From positions 14,924-78,923 of the forward strand of contig JAZTZO010000003.1 of the NCBI GenBank assembly GCA_045637505.1: a stretch of DNA of 64,000 nt, read 5' to 3'. The position numbers and the translations under genes are program-made. The notes beneath the pieces are model-generated. The model worked only from the letters and a program-made list of their open reading frames with translations. It did not search any database and was not told where the DNA came from. This DNA comes from RGIG4079 sp045637505. GTDB lineage: Bacteria > Bacteroidota > Bacteroidia > Bacteroidales > Muribaculaceae. Positions 43,301-52,706 of the stretch are shown here, one piece after another (position 1 is the first letter of the stretch; every line of letters starts with the position of its first letter).

Positions 43301-43760
43301 TTACTTGAGTGTCGAAAGTTGTGTTCCAAGTAGAGGTTGTACCTGTGCTTGACCAACGATAGGGGTTTACCCAAGCATATACTTCAATACCACGCTTATG
43401 GCATTCGTCAACACAAAATTGTAATGGGTCCCAGCCTGGATCTTTGCCACGAGTGCCGGTGAGATAGCTTGACCATGGTTCATAGCTTGATTGATACATC
43501 GCATCACACATACTTCGCACTTGGAAACAGATGGTAGTTAAGTTCATCTCTTGCATGCGTTCGATGTAAGTTACGAGGTCGGCTTTTTGTTGCGCAATAA
43601 CGCTTGCCGAATTGCCTTTTTGTTTAGGCCAGTCGATATTTGCAACTGTTGCAATCCACACCGAGCGGAATTCGCGTTTTGGGGCTGTTTGAGCCCATAG
43701 ATTGGTTGAGATAAATAAAGAGAGTAAGGCTAAAAGTAGCCACTTTTTAGTTTTTAGCAT
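40365..43760 (-). CDS. GHL10/DUF187 glycosidase-like protein with T9SS-type tail
   Basis: A 1131-residue exported protein. After a signal peptide, residues about 28-400 form a GHL10 (DUF187) TIM-barrel: REFRSVWIATVANIDWP, CFQVRSMCDAMY, YAWVNPYRWSS and DDYFYPTGG. Fibronectin-III-like modules follow (about 420-730), then a beta-propeller-like region. The last 35 residues (YYNLHGVKVDANNLTPGLYITRQ...) match the short ending of T9SS sorting domains. Homologues such as E. coli DigH cut denuded peptidoglycan glycans, so a cell-wall or polysaccharide hydrolase at the surface is likely. It has its own promoter and terminator. Confidence 0.85.
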   Translation of the reverse strand: MLKTKKWLLLALLSLFISTNLWAQTAPKREFRSVWIATVANIDWPKQKGNSASVIAQQKADLVTYIERMQEMNLTTICFQVRSMCDAMYQSSYEPWSSYLTGTRGKDPGWDPLQFCVDECHKRGIEVYAWVNPYRWSSTGTTSTWNTTFDTQVKNNGWLITNGTFTVLNPGLDATREHIVKVCKEIIEKYPVEGMIFDDYFYPTGGTSEGSDAPDYQLWKNSGTSLSIGDWRRENVDKMITDVYNMVQETRPEVRFGLAPPGTAGASASKYGLSIWPGGYDTQYTSLYSDPLSWMSKGIVDYMSPQIYWHNDHSMASFGKISNWWYGLAKHFKNVHCSISVNIYDLAQAMGYQEDLKNTQAHWEEHVYNVKQSRQFAADNGVKAFGSNFYSIQYFCGEYEEHGDFVAKECFPTKALVPEIDWKQVTNYNAVSNLNYINGSLSWTAVTGPHKNTIIRYSVYAVPMNVTHEAAMTEDGIDGQYLLDVTYSPSFALPTNKQSGYWYAVCVYDGFGKEHAVAYANYPDGEAEKVTLISPINGAATSWDQTFSWSAIENGTYNLYICDDAACTSVKYSQTDIKTNSYSFDLSDIADFKDNTTYYWKVISLQPGKIAASSEIASFKSPARTQGPKPPLIAPEDGASLESEVTFIWLESDNGMTNYRVEVSADASFPASSTKTFAGKGGGVKVPASSIGLGTYYWRVVGSGGIFLDSPSDVRSFTITSIGVGEYENGYSIKVDPSTYSENGGINIESVWMRSVKNGFNNMSFASSGSLNRTMVAVGDYVYISGRMENSSSATAFLEKYSAATGEHIGRITLGSEASVGYFPCNNVMKDSNGNVCVSNLTMMSSYPLIVHQVNLETGAVTEIARIKSSDSKISKGRFDRVAIIGDVTTGNFTILGVPANNKYIVRWTFTNGSYTEEIKTVNAFYPTSATDFSTAPFVLPITADDMFIDGASTSLTRYSFSTASREGSFLANPSVAPNSDLTNGGTFFTIGDNGYVAYAYDDAFYSDSHKFNLVKTTSNLTYGGMNQLWVLPENGLGNVWSETYACSADYITMDNNCVRLFLYVPGCGLCAYDITDTNVTSVVDIQLEITTPMAPIEYYNLHGVKVDANNLTPGLYITRQGNKTSKVLIK

Positions 43761-43826
43761 GGTTTATTTGTTTGTTAGTTTTTATTTCGTCTCAAAGTGT
43801 TTTGGCTAAAATTACACAAAACTCTG

Positions 43827-43857
43827 CAAAAGTAGTTATTATTTGCTTAAAATCAAA
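43827..43857 (-). promoter_or_regulatory. Consensus promoter of the GHL10-like gene
   Basis: TTTG (43854-43857), a 19-bp spacer, TACTTTTG (43827-43834). It lies between the start codon at 43760 and the terminator of the protease gene. Confidence 0.85.
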
Positions 43858-43900
43858 GATTAGAGTCCTTCTGAATTTACGATATTGCGACGATATAGGC

Positions 43901-43937
43901 ATAAAAAACGATGACAACCATAAAAGGTTGCCATCGT
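43901..43937 (-). terminator. Intrinsic terminator of the S8 protease gene
   Basis: On the minus strand ACGATGGCAACC pairs with GGTTGTCATCGT (one mismatch) and is followed by TTTTTTATGCC. Confidence 0.85.
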
Positions 43938-43963
43938 TTGCTATTAGAGATAATCTATAATGA

Positions 43964-46900
43964 TTATTTTTTGATCACAGGGTAGGTTGCAACACCATTG
44001 TCGGTTGTTACCTTGAGGAGATAAAGACCGGCAGGGAGTTTTTCTACATTGATAACCTTGGCTTGACCGCTGATGCATGAAGTTGTTTCGTTGTAAACTT
44101 CGGCACCATTAGCACCATAGATGCAGTATTTAGCATTGTCGCAGTTGAAGTCACAAATCACATTGAGCGCAGTAACCACAGGGTTGGGGAATACGTTCAC
44201 TTGTGAGTTGATTGAGATGTTTTCAACACCATCAAATTCGGTAACTTCAAGTTCAAATGCGTGTACGGCTTGAGCGCCTGCAGGGTCGGTAGCAGTGATG
44301 CGAACGATAACTACTCCCACTTCGTTGGCAACGAAGATAGCGCTTGCATCAGCTTTGAATGCTGTAACGATATCATCGGGCGAGATGGTCATTTCGAAGG
44401 TCAATTCATCGCCATCGGGATCTTCAAACATGTCGGCAAATGAGATGATGTCGGATGTTGTTGTTGCCATCATCGTCATGTAGTCGGATGTTGCTACTAC
44501 GCGAGGAGCACGATTGACATGTTCAACAAGATAACGAGCTGATTCATATGACTCGTTGCTATAAGCATCGGTTGCGGTGATGGTCAATGCATAGTTGCCT
44601 TGTGTGCCAAATTCGGGAGTGATATTGGCAACAACTTTAACACCATTAGGAGCATTTTTAATAGTAGCAGAGTTTTCGGCAACTTCGACTATTGCAGTTT
44701 CGTCGGTAGCAGTAACTTCAAGTTTAGCCATGTTGCCATTGTCATCAAGTCGCAATGTGAAGTCGTCGTTTTCGAGATCAACAACATTAAATTCGATTTG
44801 TGTTAATGCGCCTTCTTTAGCATAAGTGATGTTGGTAGGAGCTGTGATTGAAGGAGCAGCATTTTTGTCGAGAACGATAGGGAGGTTTATGACTGGTTGA
44901 GCTGGGTCGTTGCTCTTGATTACGAGGACAGCTTTGTTGTCTTTGTCCATAGGAGCATCGATTGCGCTTAAGCGGAATTTAACATTGAGCGATTCGCCTG
45001 GAGCGATTGTTCCGGTTTTGTCGCTTTCGGGGTTAAGCATCTTAACCCAAGCATCGCCTTCGCGAGTTTCAAGACAAGTCATGATGTAACCAAGTGAACC
45101 ATATTGCTCTTCAAACATTGTTGCAATATCAAACCATCCATAGCCTTCAACAAAGCCCATGTAGCGATTAGATTCAACGCCTTCTTCTTTAACAGAAAGG
45201 TAGGCGGGGAATTCTACTCCAACAGGGTAGGTGATAACTACATAGAAGTCTTGACCTGGAGCCATATAAACTGCACGGTCGAGAGGTATCACAATGAAAT
45301 TTGCATTTTCCATTTCGTCGATATGGAATGTGCCTTTGCTCAATACTGTAGTTCCTTCAACATCGTTGCCGTTGATGATTTCAACTTTTATGTCAACATC
45401 TTTGAGCCCTGGTAGATAGGTGGCAGTATAGATGTGTGAAATGTTGAAGCCTTCTTGTGGTGCAACATAGTAGGTTGCGGCTTTGTATTCACCAAATGTA
45501 TTGCCGGTACCATATTGATAGGTAGTGTTATTGCCAGTAAGAGTTGGGTGATAAAGAGCACGGTTGTAGGTGAAATCGGCAGGAACATCAAGGATTGATG
45601 CCTCTTTGTCTTCAAATGCAGTGATAGGCGTAGAGATGTTTTGACGCAATTTAGCAGCATCTTCGGCACTCAATGAACGAGCAACTGCTGCTGGGGCGAT
45701 ACCACCACCACCGAGGTCTTCTTGAACTTCGCCTTTGCCAGTAGGGTCTAAACGGAGTTCGTAAGAGAGTCGGTATTGGCCGTTGTTGCTAATCATAACA
45801 GAATCGTTGCCTACATAGTCGTTGGTTGCATTTTCAACACGAATTTCATCTTTGTCGAGTGCGATTTGAGGCGCTGGAGTGACTACGAAACGCACATTTA
45901 CTACAGCAGAGTCATTTTCGTTGTAGTAGAATGTCAAAGGCACATCGTAAGTGCCCACTTGGTAAGCATTGTCATACATCATAGGTATTGAAATACCTTG
46001 TGGAGTTTTGCCTACAGTGATTGGGTTATAATCGTAGTATTGAGTCCATGTGCGATTGCCAGTAGGTTCGCCAGTAATCCAGTCAATCTCTTCTGCTTCA
46101 TAGAATATTGAGAACATAGGAGTATATATGTCAAACCATTCATCATATAATTGAGGACAACCATTCTTGATGTTAGTAATTGTGAATGGAGCCGACCCCT
46201 CATTCTTGATGTAGAAGCAAGCTTCGTAGTTGGCACCCATTGCGGTGATAGGACCAGCCGATGGGTCGTCAAAGTGACCTACTACACGCTCTACGATGAT
46301 AGAATCGGTAGGGAAGATTGGTTTGGCTTCGCCTGTGAGAGTGAGGTTGATGGGGATTTGGATTTTTTCTTTACCTGGCACATTAGAGTTGATGTCGATA
46401 GCGCTATTGTAAGAGCCCGCCATCTTGTCGGTGAGGATGTTGAAGTTAATCAATCGTCCATCATTTGGCTTAATGGTGTTTTCTACAACAGGGTAGAATT
46501 GTACGGCATTGTTGAATGCTACATAGCGTTCAGGAATGCGTATACCCACTGAACCATCTTCGTTTGAAAGCCCTGCAAGGCCAAAGATTCCATAGATAAT
46601 AGCATAGTCGCCATATCCCTTATATTGGAACTTGAATGAACCATCTTTTTTCATGATGATTTGATAACAAACACCTATATTCATAGAGTTGCCATATTCC
46701 ATCCATGAAACAACTACCTCGTTTTCGGTTATATAGTGGTATGTACCAGCAGTTTTGCTTTGGTCGCAAGTGTGCAAGCCCCAATAAGGCGCGATGATGT
46801 TGGTGTAAATTGTTCCAGCAGGGAATTCGCCTGGAGGTTCGGGCCAAATCTTATCGTCGTTGCGTTTAGTAAATGAAATGAAACCGGTATTATAGATGTA

Positions 46901-49900
46901 CATTGTGTCATATGTTTTGCCATAATATGGGAAGTTGAAAGGCAATTTCACTTCTACATAGTCGTGAGAGGTATAATAAGTGAAGTTGTTTTGTTTCCCG
47001 AGTCCGGTTGTTTCAATGTCAAACCAGTCAAATTTGACATTTTTGTCGTCAATAGAAGCACTATAAGAGTATGCTACATTAGCGCCTGCGTTGATGTCGT
47101 TGAATGAGAAATATTCAGGGTTAGGAGTGATTGAATATTTCAATGCTTCATTGCCTTGGTTGTTAATGTAAAGAGGTTTGTCCAAATAATTTCCACTGAG
47201 GAGAGTTGTGTCGATAGATGTGAAACTCAAGTCGATAGAAGGACAACCAATTACCTCGCCATTAACGGTTGCGATGAGCGAACCGGCACTTGTAGCGATT
47301 GAAATTTCGTCGGCAACTACTCCTTCGTTTTCGGTAGGAAGTGTTACGATGATGTCTTTTGACATTCCAGCTGCAATCTTGAATTCACTCATCGCTTCAA
47401 TAGCAACACGATTGTTGGCTGTTGAAATAGAGGTGACATTCAATGTGTCTTTACCAGTGTTTTTAATTGTCAATGGTAGTTTTGCAGTTGATGTGCGGAA
47501 CACTTTGCCAAAGTTGATTTCATTTGATTCGAGTGCAACATCGGCAGTTAATTGAGAGCCTGTGATGTTGGCATTGAAGCGAACAAATGAGGAAGGAGTA
47601 ACAGGGTCGTTGCTCATGATGGCAAGGTTGTTGAATGTCGCGCCTGCATACATCTCTGCATCGGCTTTAAGGATGGCTGCGATGTTGATGCTTTCACCTG
47701 GATTAACAATGCCATAAGCAGGAGATAGAGCTGTTACAAAGTTGGGCTTTGGTGCAATGAATTTAATAGATGATTGCGAAGTGAATTGACGGAAGACATC
47801 TCCCGCAGGGTCATCGTTAGATTCCCAGTAGTCGGCAATATCGGCCGAAGTTATAGTCAATGGGTCGGCACCTTCACCATCGAGGATACCACAGTAGAGT
47901 GTAGAACCTTCTTGGAATAACATTGCTGCTTCATAACTATCGTAGAAAATTTCAATATCACCATTTGAAGAAAGAGCGATGCGGAAAGATATTGGAGTGT
48001 ATTCTTGGTCATAAACCACAGCCAATACATCGGTGTATTTTACTACAAATTTACCATCTTGTTTAGCATATTCAACCTTTGATTGAGGGCCCATTGCCAA
48101 TTGGTAAGCGTAGGCCGAAATGTAAGGCACTCCTTCAAGACCATATGCACTTTCTGACAATGGTGAACGATAAGCATATTCGCCAATAGCAAATGCAATA
48201 CCACCATAACTTGTGATGTAAGCATAGTCGTAAGTTTTGCCATAGAATGGGAACGAGAATCCAAGGGCAATTTGTTTTGACAAATAAGTATTGTCGTCAA
48301 ATGATGATGCGATGTCGGTGCCACCAATAAGTGCCGCATTTCCGTCATAAGCAAAGTCGGTAGCCCCATTTAGGTTGGTAGCAGCTACATAACCAAAACG
48401 GTGAGCCGATTTACCTTGTGCTTCAAGTGTGTGGTCAGAGAATTTAGGGAATACATATTCCAATGGATAGTTACCATCGTTTTTGATAGTAAACTCTTTT
48501 GTTATGGCTGCCGAGTCAACACCAAGTTCGCCAACTTCGATAACATTAGGCTCGATTACGATTTTAGCAGGGTCGGTTGCAACACCTGTTACAGTAACCT
48601 TAAATTCGGTGCCATTTGAGTGTTTGAAAACAATGCTTCCGGTGTGGCTACCTGCTGATTTTGGTGTAAATTCAACATCAAATGTTGTGTAACTGCGAGC
48701 AGGGAAACCACCGCTAATGTATGATGGCGCTATGAAGTGTTCCGATGACGATGAGATGTTGGCGCCACTCAATGAACCATAGTTGCCAAATGGAGCATAG
48801 CCTTCGTTGAATACTTCTACTGAAAGAGTTTTGCTTTCACCTACAAGTAGTTTGCCAAAGTCAACAACTTTAGCAGGCGACATGTTAGGAGTGTTGCCAC
48901 TTACAGTCATTGTAACAGGAACGGTGGTTGTATTTTTCTCACTTTCGTTGGTGTTGAAATGGAGATTAAATTTATAAGTACCGTTAACAAGAGGTTGGCC
49001 ATCGTTGGTTACGACTACATTTTGAGTTTCGCCATGTTTTACTTGTCCCGATGCAGGAGTGAGTGTGATAATCTTATCCCATGCAGGGTTTTGGCTTACG
49101 GCTGTGATAGCCCAACCAGCCTTATTGCTAATAGTTTCGTATGGAGAGCCTTTGAGCGCGTCAGCCATTGAAACCCAAGTTTTACCCATGTCGTTACTCA
49201 TATAAGAGTAAGAGGCATATGCTTCGTTTTCTACGGTTGCTAATCCAAGAGGATATCCGCTTTGTCCACCGGGGAAGTGTACTACAACCCAGAAAGCTTC
49301 TCCAGGAGCAAAATTGATTTGCTCGTTAAGTTTCATGATGCCATCTGAATAGAAATATGTTGGTTTAAATTCTTGGATGAGTGTAGCTGCAGCGATGTTG
49401 CTACCTTTGTAAATTTGGAAAATTGGTTCACTGCCATAGAAGCTTGTTACTTGAACGCCTGTGAGGTTAAATCCTTCGGGGTATGTCTCTTGGTCAACAT
49501 AGAACCATTGTGCCATTGAGTTAGGCAATGATGTGTCTTCGTCACCAATAGATGCATACATCATATCGTAGTATTTGAAATATTTAGGATATTCGCCTGC
49601 GATAAAGTTAGAGGTTTTATATACAGCGTTTGTAGCATAAGGAGTAATACCTAATTTGCCGTTGTATTTTGAGATAGCACCAGGATTAGCTTTAGTAATA
49701 GAGCGAGTAGCAATAGTGAATTGAGTTGTTGCTACTGACGCATCCCATTTCAATAGACCTTCGTCGTCGTTACCAATGTTGAAAGAAGCATTTCCTTGAG
49801 CGCCAGGTTTAACTGTAAATGACAATGAAGATTTGTCGATAGTCATTTTAGGTCCGGCATTGGTAGTTGCTACGACAACAGGCGAAAGTGCCGATGCATC

Positions 49901-51691
49901 ACCCCAACGGTTTACTGCCTTCATCGCAAGGTAGTAGGTTGTCAAAGGTTGAAGACCTTCCAATACATAAGTGGTAGTTTCGCCCGAAGAAAGGAATTTA
50001 GTGTCAATGTTTACTTTGTTGATTGTGCTCAAGTCGGAGTTGGCATCAAATGCTTCGGTACTATAGTAAAGAGCATGATAATTAACATTGTTGTCGCTTG
50101 AGGCAGGGATTGTCCATTCAAGGGTGATGTTGTCTTGAGCAGGGAGGGCAGTGAACGATTCAACGGCCTCGGGCGCAACACCGCTGCCACTCATGTTGAT
50201 GGCTTTTGCAGCGTCGATATAGCCTGATCCGTGAAGACCATCTTTACCTTCGTTATATTTATAAACATCATTTACCGATGTGATGATTTGTTGACGAATA
50301 GTCTCGGCAGGGATTGACGAACTGCCATGTTGAGAAACTACAAGGGCAGCAATACCTGTGACATGAGGAGTTGCCATTGATGTACCTTCGTTAAAACCAT
50401 ATTGGTTGCCAGGAAGTGTGCTCAATACACCATGAGCTTCGCCATAGTCGAGAAGACCACCAGGAGCAACAATGTCAACCCATTCGCCATGGTTAGAGTA
50501 TGATGCGATTGTGAAATCAGATGTCATAGAACCCACGGCAACAACTTTGTCGTAGCATGCAGGATAGAAGTTCCCTAATGCACCATCATTACCGGTTGCG
50601 AAGAACATCACACCACCGTTGACATTTTTGCCACGATTCATTGCGATAAAGTAGTCGATTGCATCAAGCACATCTTGTTCGTAGTAGTCGCTTGAACCCC
50701 AACCCCATGAACAGTTGGCTATTGATGCACCATTGTTGGCTGCATAAACGATAGCAGCAGCAAAGTCGCCTTCGCCCGAGCCCGAACGAGAGTCGAATAC
50801 TTGACACGAAAGCATTTTTACGCCCGAGCCATATGAACCGTTACCACCGGCAATACCACACACACCAATACCGTTGTTGTTTACCGCAGCAACTGTGCCG
50901 GCAACATGTGTACCGTGTGCATGTGGATATACATCTTTAGAGTTTGTACAGAAGTTCCATCCATAAATATCGTCGATATAGCCATTGCTATCGTCATCTT
51001 GACCTGCCACACCATTCAACTCGGCTTGGTTGAGAAGAACATTTGCCGAAAGGTCTTCGTGGGTGTAGTCGATACCACCGTCGATAATGGCAACAATTAC
51101 ATCATTGCGGCCTGTGGTAGTTTCCCAAGCCTTGAAAAGGTTGATGTCGGCTCCAGCCACGCTTGTGCCTAAAGCTCCAGTGTTGTTATAATGCCATTGG
51201 CTACCTAAACGAGGGTCGTTGAAAGGCATTGTTGAAGGACGCACTTCGGTAGAGAGAGGAGCGGCAGTTTTGAATGTGCCATTCTCTTTCAATACCATAG
51301 GTACTTTGCAAGTTGCAACTTGCACACCTGCTGTTTGGCTTAAAATGCGTTGCGCTTCTTTAGGGTTGATTGACTCGTCAAATGACACCTCATACCAACG
51401 GTCGAGGCCAAATTGTGCCATTTGATCTTCATACTTTGCACTATAAGGGAATACCCTTTTAAGACTCATAGCCTTGATTTGGCGAACTGAAGCATCGAGA
51501 GTTTTTACTCCGGTGCTTAAAACTCCATTGGTAGCGGTGATGTTTTTATTGCCTACCGATTTTGCAACTTCGGTTTGCAACTTCACACGCACCACGCCTT
51601 TTTTAGGCGCAAGGCTTTGAGCTTGTGCAATCACAACGCTGCTCATTACAATAACGAGCAACATCAAAAATCGTGAAAAGATTTTTTGCAT
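43964..51691 (-). CDS. Giant S8 (subtilisin-like) protease with T9SS sorting domain
   Basis: A 2575-residue exported protease. A signal peptide (1-24) and a prodomain of about 150 residues precede the S8 domain (about 165-500), with the complete triad D204 (IIDGGID), H262 (HGTHVAG) and S438 (GTSMATPH). A fibronectin-III module (about 510-610) follows, then over 1600 residues of repeated beta-rich modules with recurring phrases such as ISFRIALSSNGDIEIFYD. The final 80 residues (VFPNPVVTALNV ... LPAGLYLLKV) are a type A T9SS sorting domain, implying outer-membrane secretion and surface attachment. It may degrade host or dietary proteins; the substrate is unknown. Confidence 0.93.
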   Translation of the reverse strand: MQKIFSRFLMLLVIVMSSVVIAQAQSLAPKKGVVRVKLQTEVAKSVGNKNITATNGVLSTGVKTLDASVRQIKAMSLKRVFPYSAKYEDQMAQFGLDRWYEVSFDESINPKEAQRILSQTAGVQVATCKVPMVLKENGTFKTAAPLSTEVRPSTMPFNDPRLGSQWHYNNTGALGTSVAGADINLFKAWETTTGRNDVIVAIIDGGIDYTHEDLSANVLLNQAELNGVAGQDDDSNGYIDDIYGWNFCTNSKDVYPHAHGTHVAGTVAAVNNNGIGVCGIAGGNGSYGSGVKMLSCQVFDSRSGSGEGDFAAAIVYAANNGASIANCSWGWGSSDYYEQDVLDAIDYFIAMNRGKNVNGGVMFFATGNDGALGNFYPACYDKVVAVGSMTSDFTIASYSNHGEWVDIVAPGGLLDYGEAHGVLSTLPGNQYGFNEGTSMATPHVTGIAALVVSQHGSSSIPAETIRQQIITSVNDVYKYNEGKDGLHGSGYIDAAKAINMSGSGVAPEAVESFTALPAQDNITLEWTIPASSDNNVNYHALYYSTEAFDANSDLSTINKVNIDTKFLSSGETTTYVLEGLQPLTTYYLAMKAVNRWGDASALSPVVVATTNAGPKMTIDKSSLSFTVKPGAQGNASFNIGNDDEGLLKWDASVATTQFTIATRSITKANPGAISKYNGKLGITPYATNAVYKTSNFIAGEYPKYFKYYDMMYASIGDEDTSLPNSMAQWFYVDQETYPEGFNLTGVQVTSFYGSEPIFQIYKGSNIAAATLIQEFKPTYFYSDGIMKLNEQINFAPGEAFWVVVHFPGGQSGYPLGLATVENEAYASYSYMSNDMGKTWVSMADALKGSPYETISNKAGWAITAVSQNPAWDKIITLTPASGQVKHGETQNVVVTNDGQPLVNGTYKFNLHFNTNESEKNTTTVPVTMTVSGNTPNMSPAKVVDFGKLLVGESKTLSVEVFNEGYAPFGNYGSLSGANISSSSEHFIAPSYISGGFPARSYTTFDVEFTPKSAGSHTGSIVFKHSNGTEFKVTVTGVATDPAKIVIEPNVIEVGELGVDSAAITKEFTIKNDGNYPLEYVFPKFSDHTLEAQGKSAHRFGYVAATNLNGATDFAYDGNAALIGGTDIASSFDDNTYLSKQIALGFSFPFYGKTYDYAYITSYGGIAFAIGEYAYRSPLSESAYGLEGVPYISAYAYQLAMGPQSKVEYAKQDGKFVVKYTDVLAVVYDQEYTPISFRIALSSNGDIEIFYDSYEAAMLFQEGSTLYCGILDGEGADPLTITSADIADYWESNDDPAGDVFRQFTSQSSIKFIAPKPNFVTALSPAYGIVNPGESINIAAILKADAEMYAGATFNNLAIMSNDPVTPSSFVRFNANITGSQLTADVALESNEINFGKVFRTSTAKLPLTIKNTGKDTLNVTSISTANNRVAIEAMSEFKIAAGMSKDIIVTLPTENEGVVADEISIATSAGSLIATVNGEVIGCPSIDLSFTSIDTTLLSGNYLDKPLYINNQGNEALKYSITPNPEYFSFNDINAGANVAYSYSASIDDKNVKFDWFDIETTGLGKQNNFTYYTSHDYVEVKLPFNFPYYGKTYDTMYIYNTGFISFTKRNDDKIWPEPPGEFPAGTIYTNIIAPYWGLHTCDQSKTAGTYHYITENEVVVSWMEYGNSMNIGVCYQIIMKKDGSFKFQYKGYGDYAIIYGIFGLAGLSNEDGSVGIRIPERYVAFNNAVQFYPVVENTIKPNDGRLINFNILTDKMAGSYNSAIDINSNVPGKEKIQIPINLTLTGEAKPIFPTDSIIVERVVGHFDDPSAGPITAMGANYEACFYIKNEGSAPFTITNIKNGCPQLYDEWFDIYTPMFSIFYEAEEIDWITGEPTGNRTWTQYYDYNPITVGKTPQGISIPMMYDNAYQVGTYDVPLTFYYNENDSAVVNVRFVVTPAPQIALDKDEIRVENATNDYVGNDSVMISNNGQYRLSYELRLDPTGKGEVQEDLGGGGIAPAAVARSLSAEDAAKLRQNISTPITAFEDKEASILDVPADFTYNRALYHPTLTGNNTTYQYGTGNTFGEYKAATYYVAPQEGFNISHIYTATYLPGLKDVDIKVEIINGNDVEGTTVLSKGTFHIDEMENANFIVIPLDRAVYMAPGQDFYVVITYPVGVEFPAYLSVKEEGVESNRYMGFVEGYGWFDIATMFEEQYGSLGYIMTCLETREGDAWVKMLNPESDKTGTIAPGESLNVKFRLSAIDAPMDKDNKAVLVIKSNDPAQPVINLPIVLDKNAAPSITAPTNITYAKEGALTQIEFNVVDLENDDFTLRLDDNGNMAKLEVTATDETAIVEVAENSATIKNAPNGVKVVANITPEFGTQGNYALTITATDAYSNESYESARYLVEHVNRAPRVVATSDYMTMMATTTSDIISFADMFEDPDGDELTFEMTISPDDIVTAFKADASAIFVANEVGVVIVRITATDPAGAQAVHAFELEVTEFDGVENISINSQVNVFPNPVVTALNVICDFNCDNAKYCIYGANGAEVYNETTSCISGQAKVINVEKLPAGLYLLKVTTDNGVATYPVIKK

Positions 51692-51977
51692 AAGCTTTGA
51701 ATTAAATTAGTAAAAAAATATATATAACACTTTGTTTTTATCTGTTGATAATTAGGCGATAAAATAATGTGCTTAAAAACATGTAAAGTTACGAATAAAT
51801 ATGGATTTTTGGCCAATAAAAACGACAAAAATTGCAATTTTGAAGAAGATTGTGTACTGATATGCAATAGGTTGAGTAAATATGCGTCGGTTTGTGAATA
51901 AAATACAATACTTATGCAAAAAAAAAGAGCTGAAATCCACAAAGATTCAACTCTCAATTTTCAAATTTCAACTCAAA

Positions 51978-52586
51978 CTACTTTCCTTCGAGGATGCCGG
52001 CAGCCAGAGTGTCGGCGGTGTGGATAAGAGAGAGCAGAGGGCATATCTCCTTGGCTTTGCGATTGCTTGCCACCATTTCGCTACTTTGAAAAGCGATGTC
52101 CCAACTACCCATATGCCAGCGTATTGCCATTATCTCATCGTCGTTGAGGTCGAGCCCGCTGCGAAGGAGCATAATCACCGATTTTTCGCCATGACCAAGA
52201 GGGAAATCAGAGTAATCAATATTATAGGCCTCTTGTGCTTCCCACACACCTATTTCGTTGCGTACCTTCTTCGTTACTTTTTTGTAGATATCGGCTTTGC
52301 ACACATCGTGGAGTAGGGCAGCGATAGCAATGCTATCGTCGGGGATGCGACTCACAACATCGGGACGCAATTTTGACATTTGCTCCTTGAGCATAACTGC
52401 AATTTTATATACATTGAGTGAATGTTCCACCAATCCACCCTCAAAATTGTAATGATTTTTGCACGACGCCGGAGCCTCAAAAAATCCAAGATCTTCAAGA
52501 TCTTCAATCACATAATCAATGTTTTCACGCTCAGTCGCTTTAAGAATTTCAATAAACTCGGTTTTGTACTTGTTTTCTTTTGCCAT
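51978..52586 (-). CDS. HD-domain phosphohydrolase
   Basis: A 202-residue cytoplasmic protein. It has the HD-superfamily pattern with VEHSLNVYKIAVMLK, then LLHDVCKADIY and a C-terminal LIHTADTLAAGI. The HD pair sits in LLHDV, followed by the distant Asp of HTADTL. Substrates of such proteins are nucleotides or cyclic dinucleotides; there is no GYP motif. It is isolated, with no close neighbour on its strand, and divergent from the metallophosphatase gene. Confidence 0.85.
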   Translation of the reverse strand: MAKENKYKTEFIEILKATERENIDYVIEDLEDLGFFEAPASCKNHYNFEGGLVEHSLNVYKIAVMLKEQMSKLRPDVVSRIPDDSIAIAALLHDVCKADIYKKVTKKVRNEIGVWEAQEAYNIDYSDFPLGHGEKSVIMLLRSGLDLNDDEIMAIRWHMGSWDIAFQSSEMVASNRKAKEICPLLSLIHTADTLAAGILEGK

Positions 52587-52706
52587 AGTAAAGATGTTTC
52601 AATAAATTTTATGCAAAGTTAGGAAAAATACAAACAAATAAAAAGTGATGAGTATATGCAAATTTATAAAAATGCGTAAATTTGTGAGGGACTAATATTT
52701 TGTGTT

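Noticed and set aside
46012..46272. Alternative-frame frames inside the S8 protease gene
   Set aside because: These are shadows in other frames of a long, clearly coding gene.
51664..51957. 97-codon minus-strand frame upstream of the S8 protease
   Set aside because: It overlaps the protease start, is AT-rich and hydrophobic by composition, and shows no family pattern.
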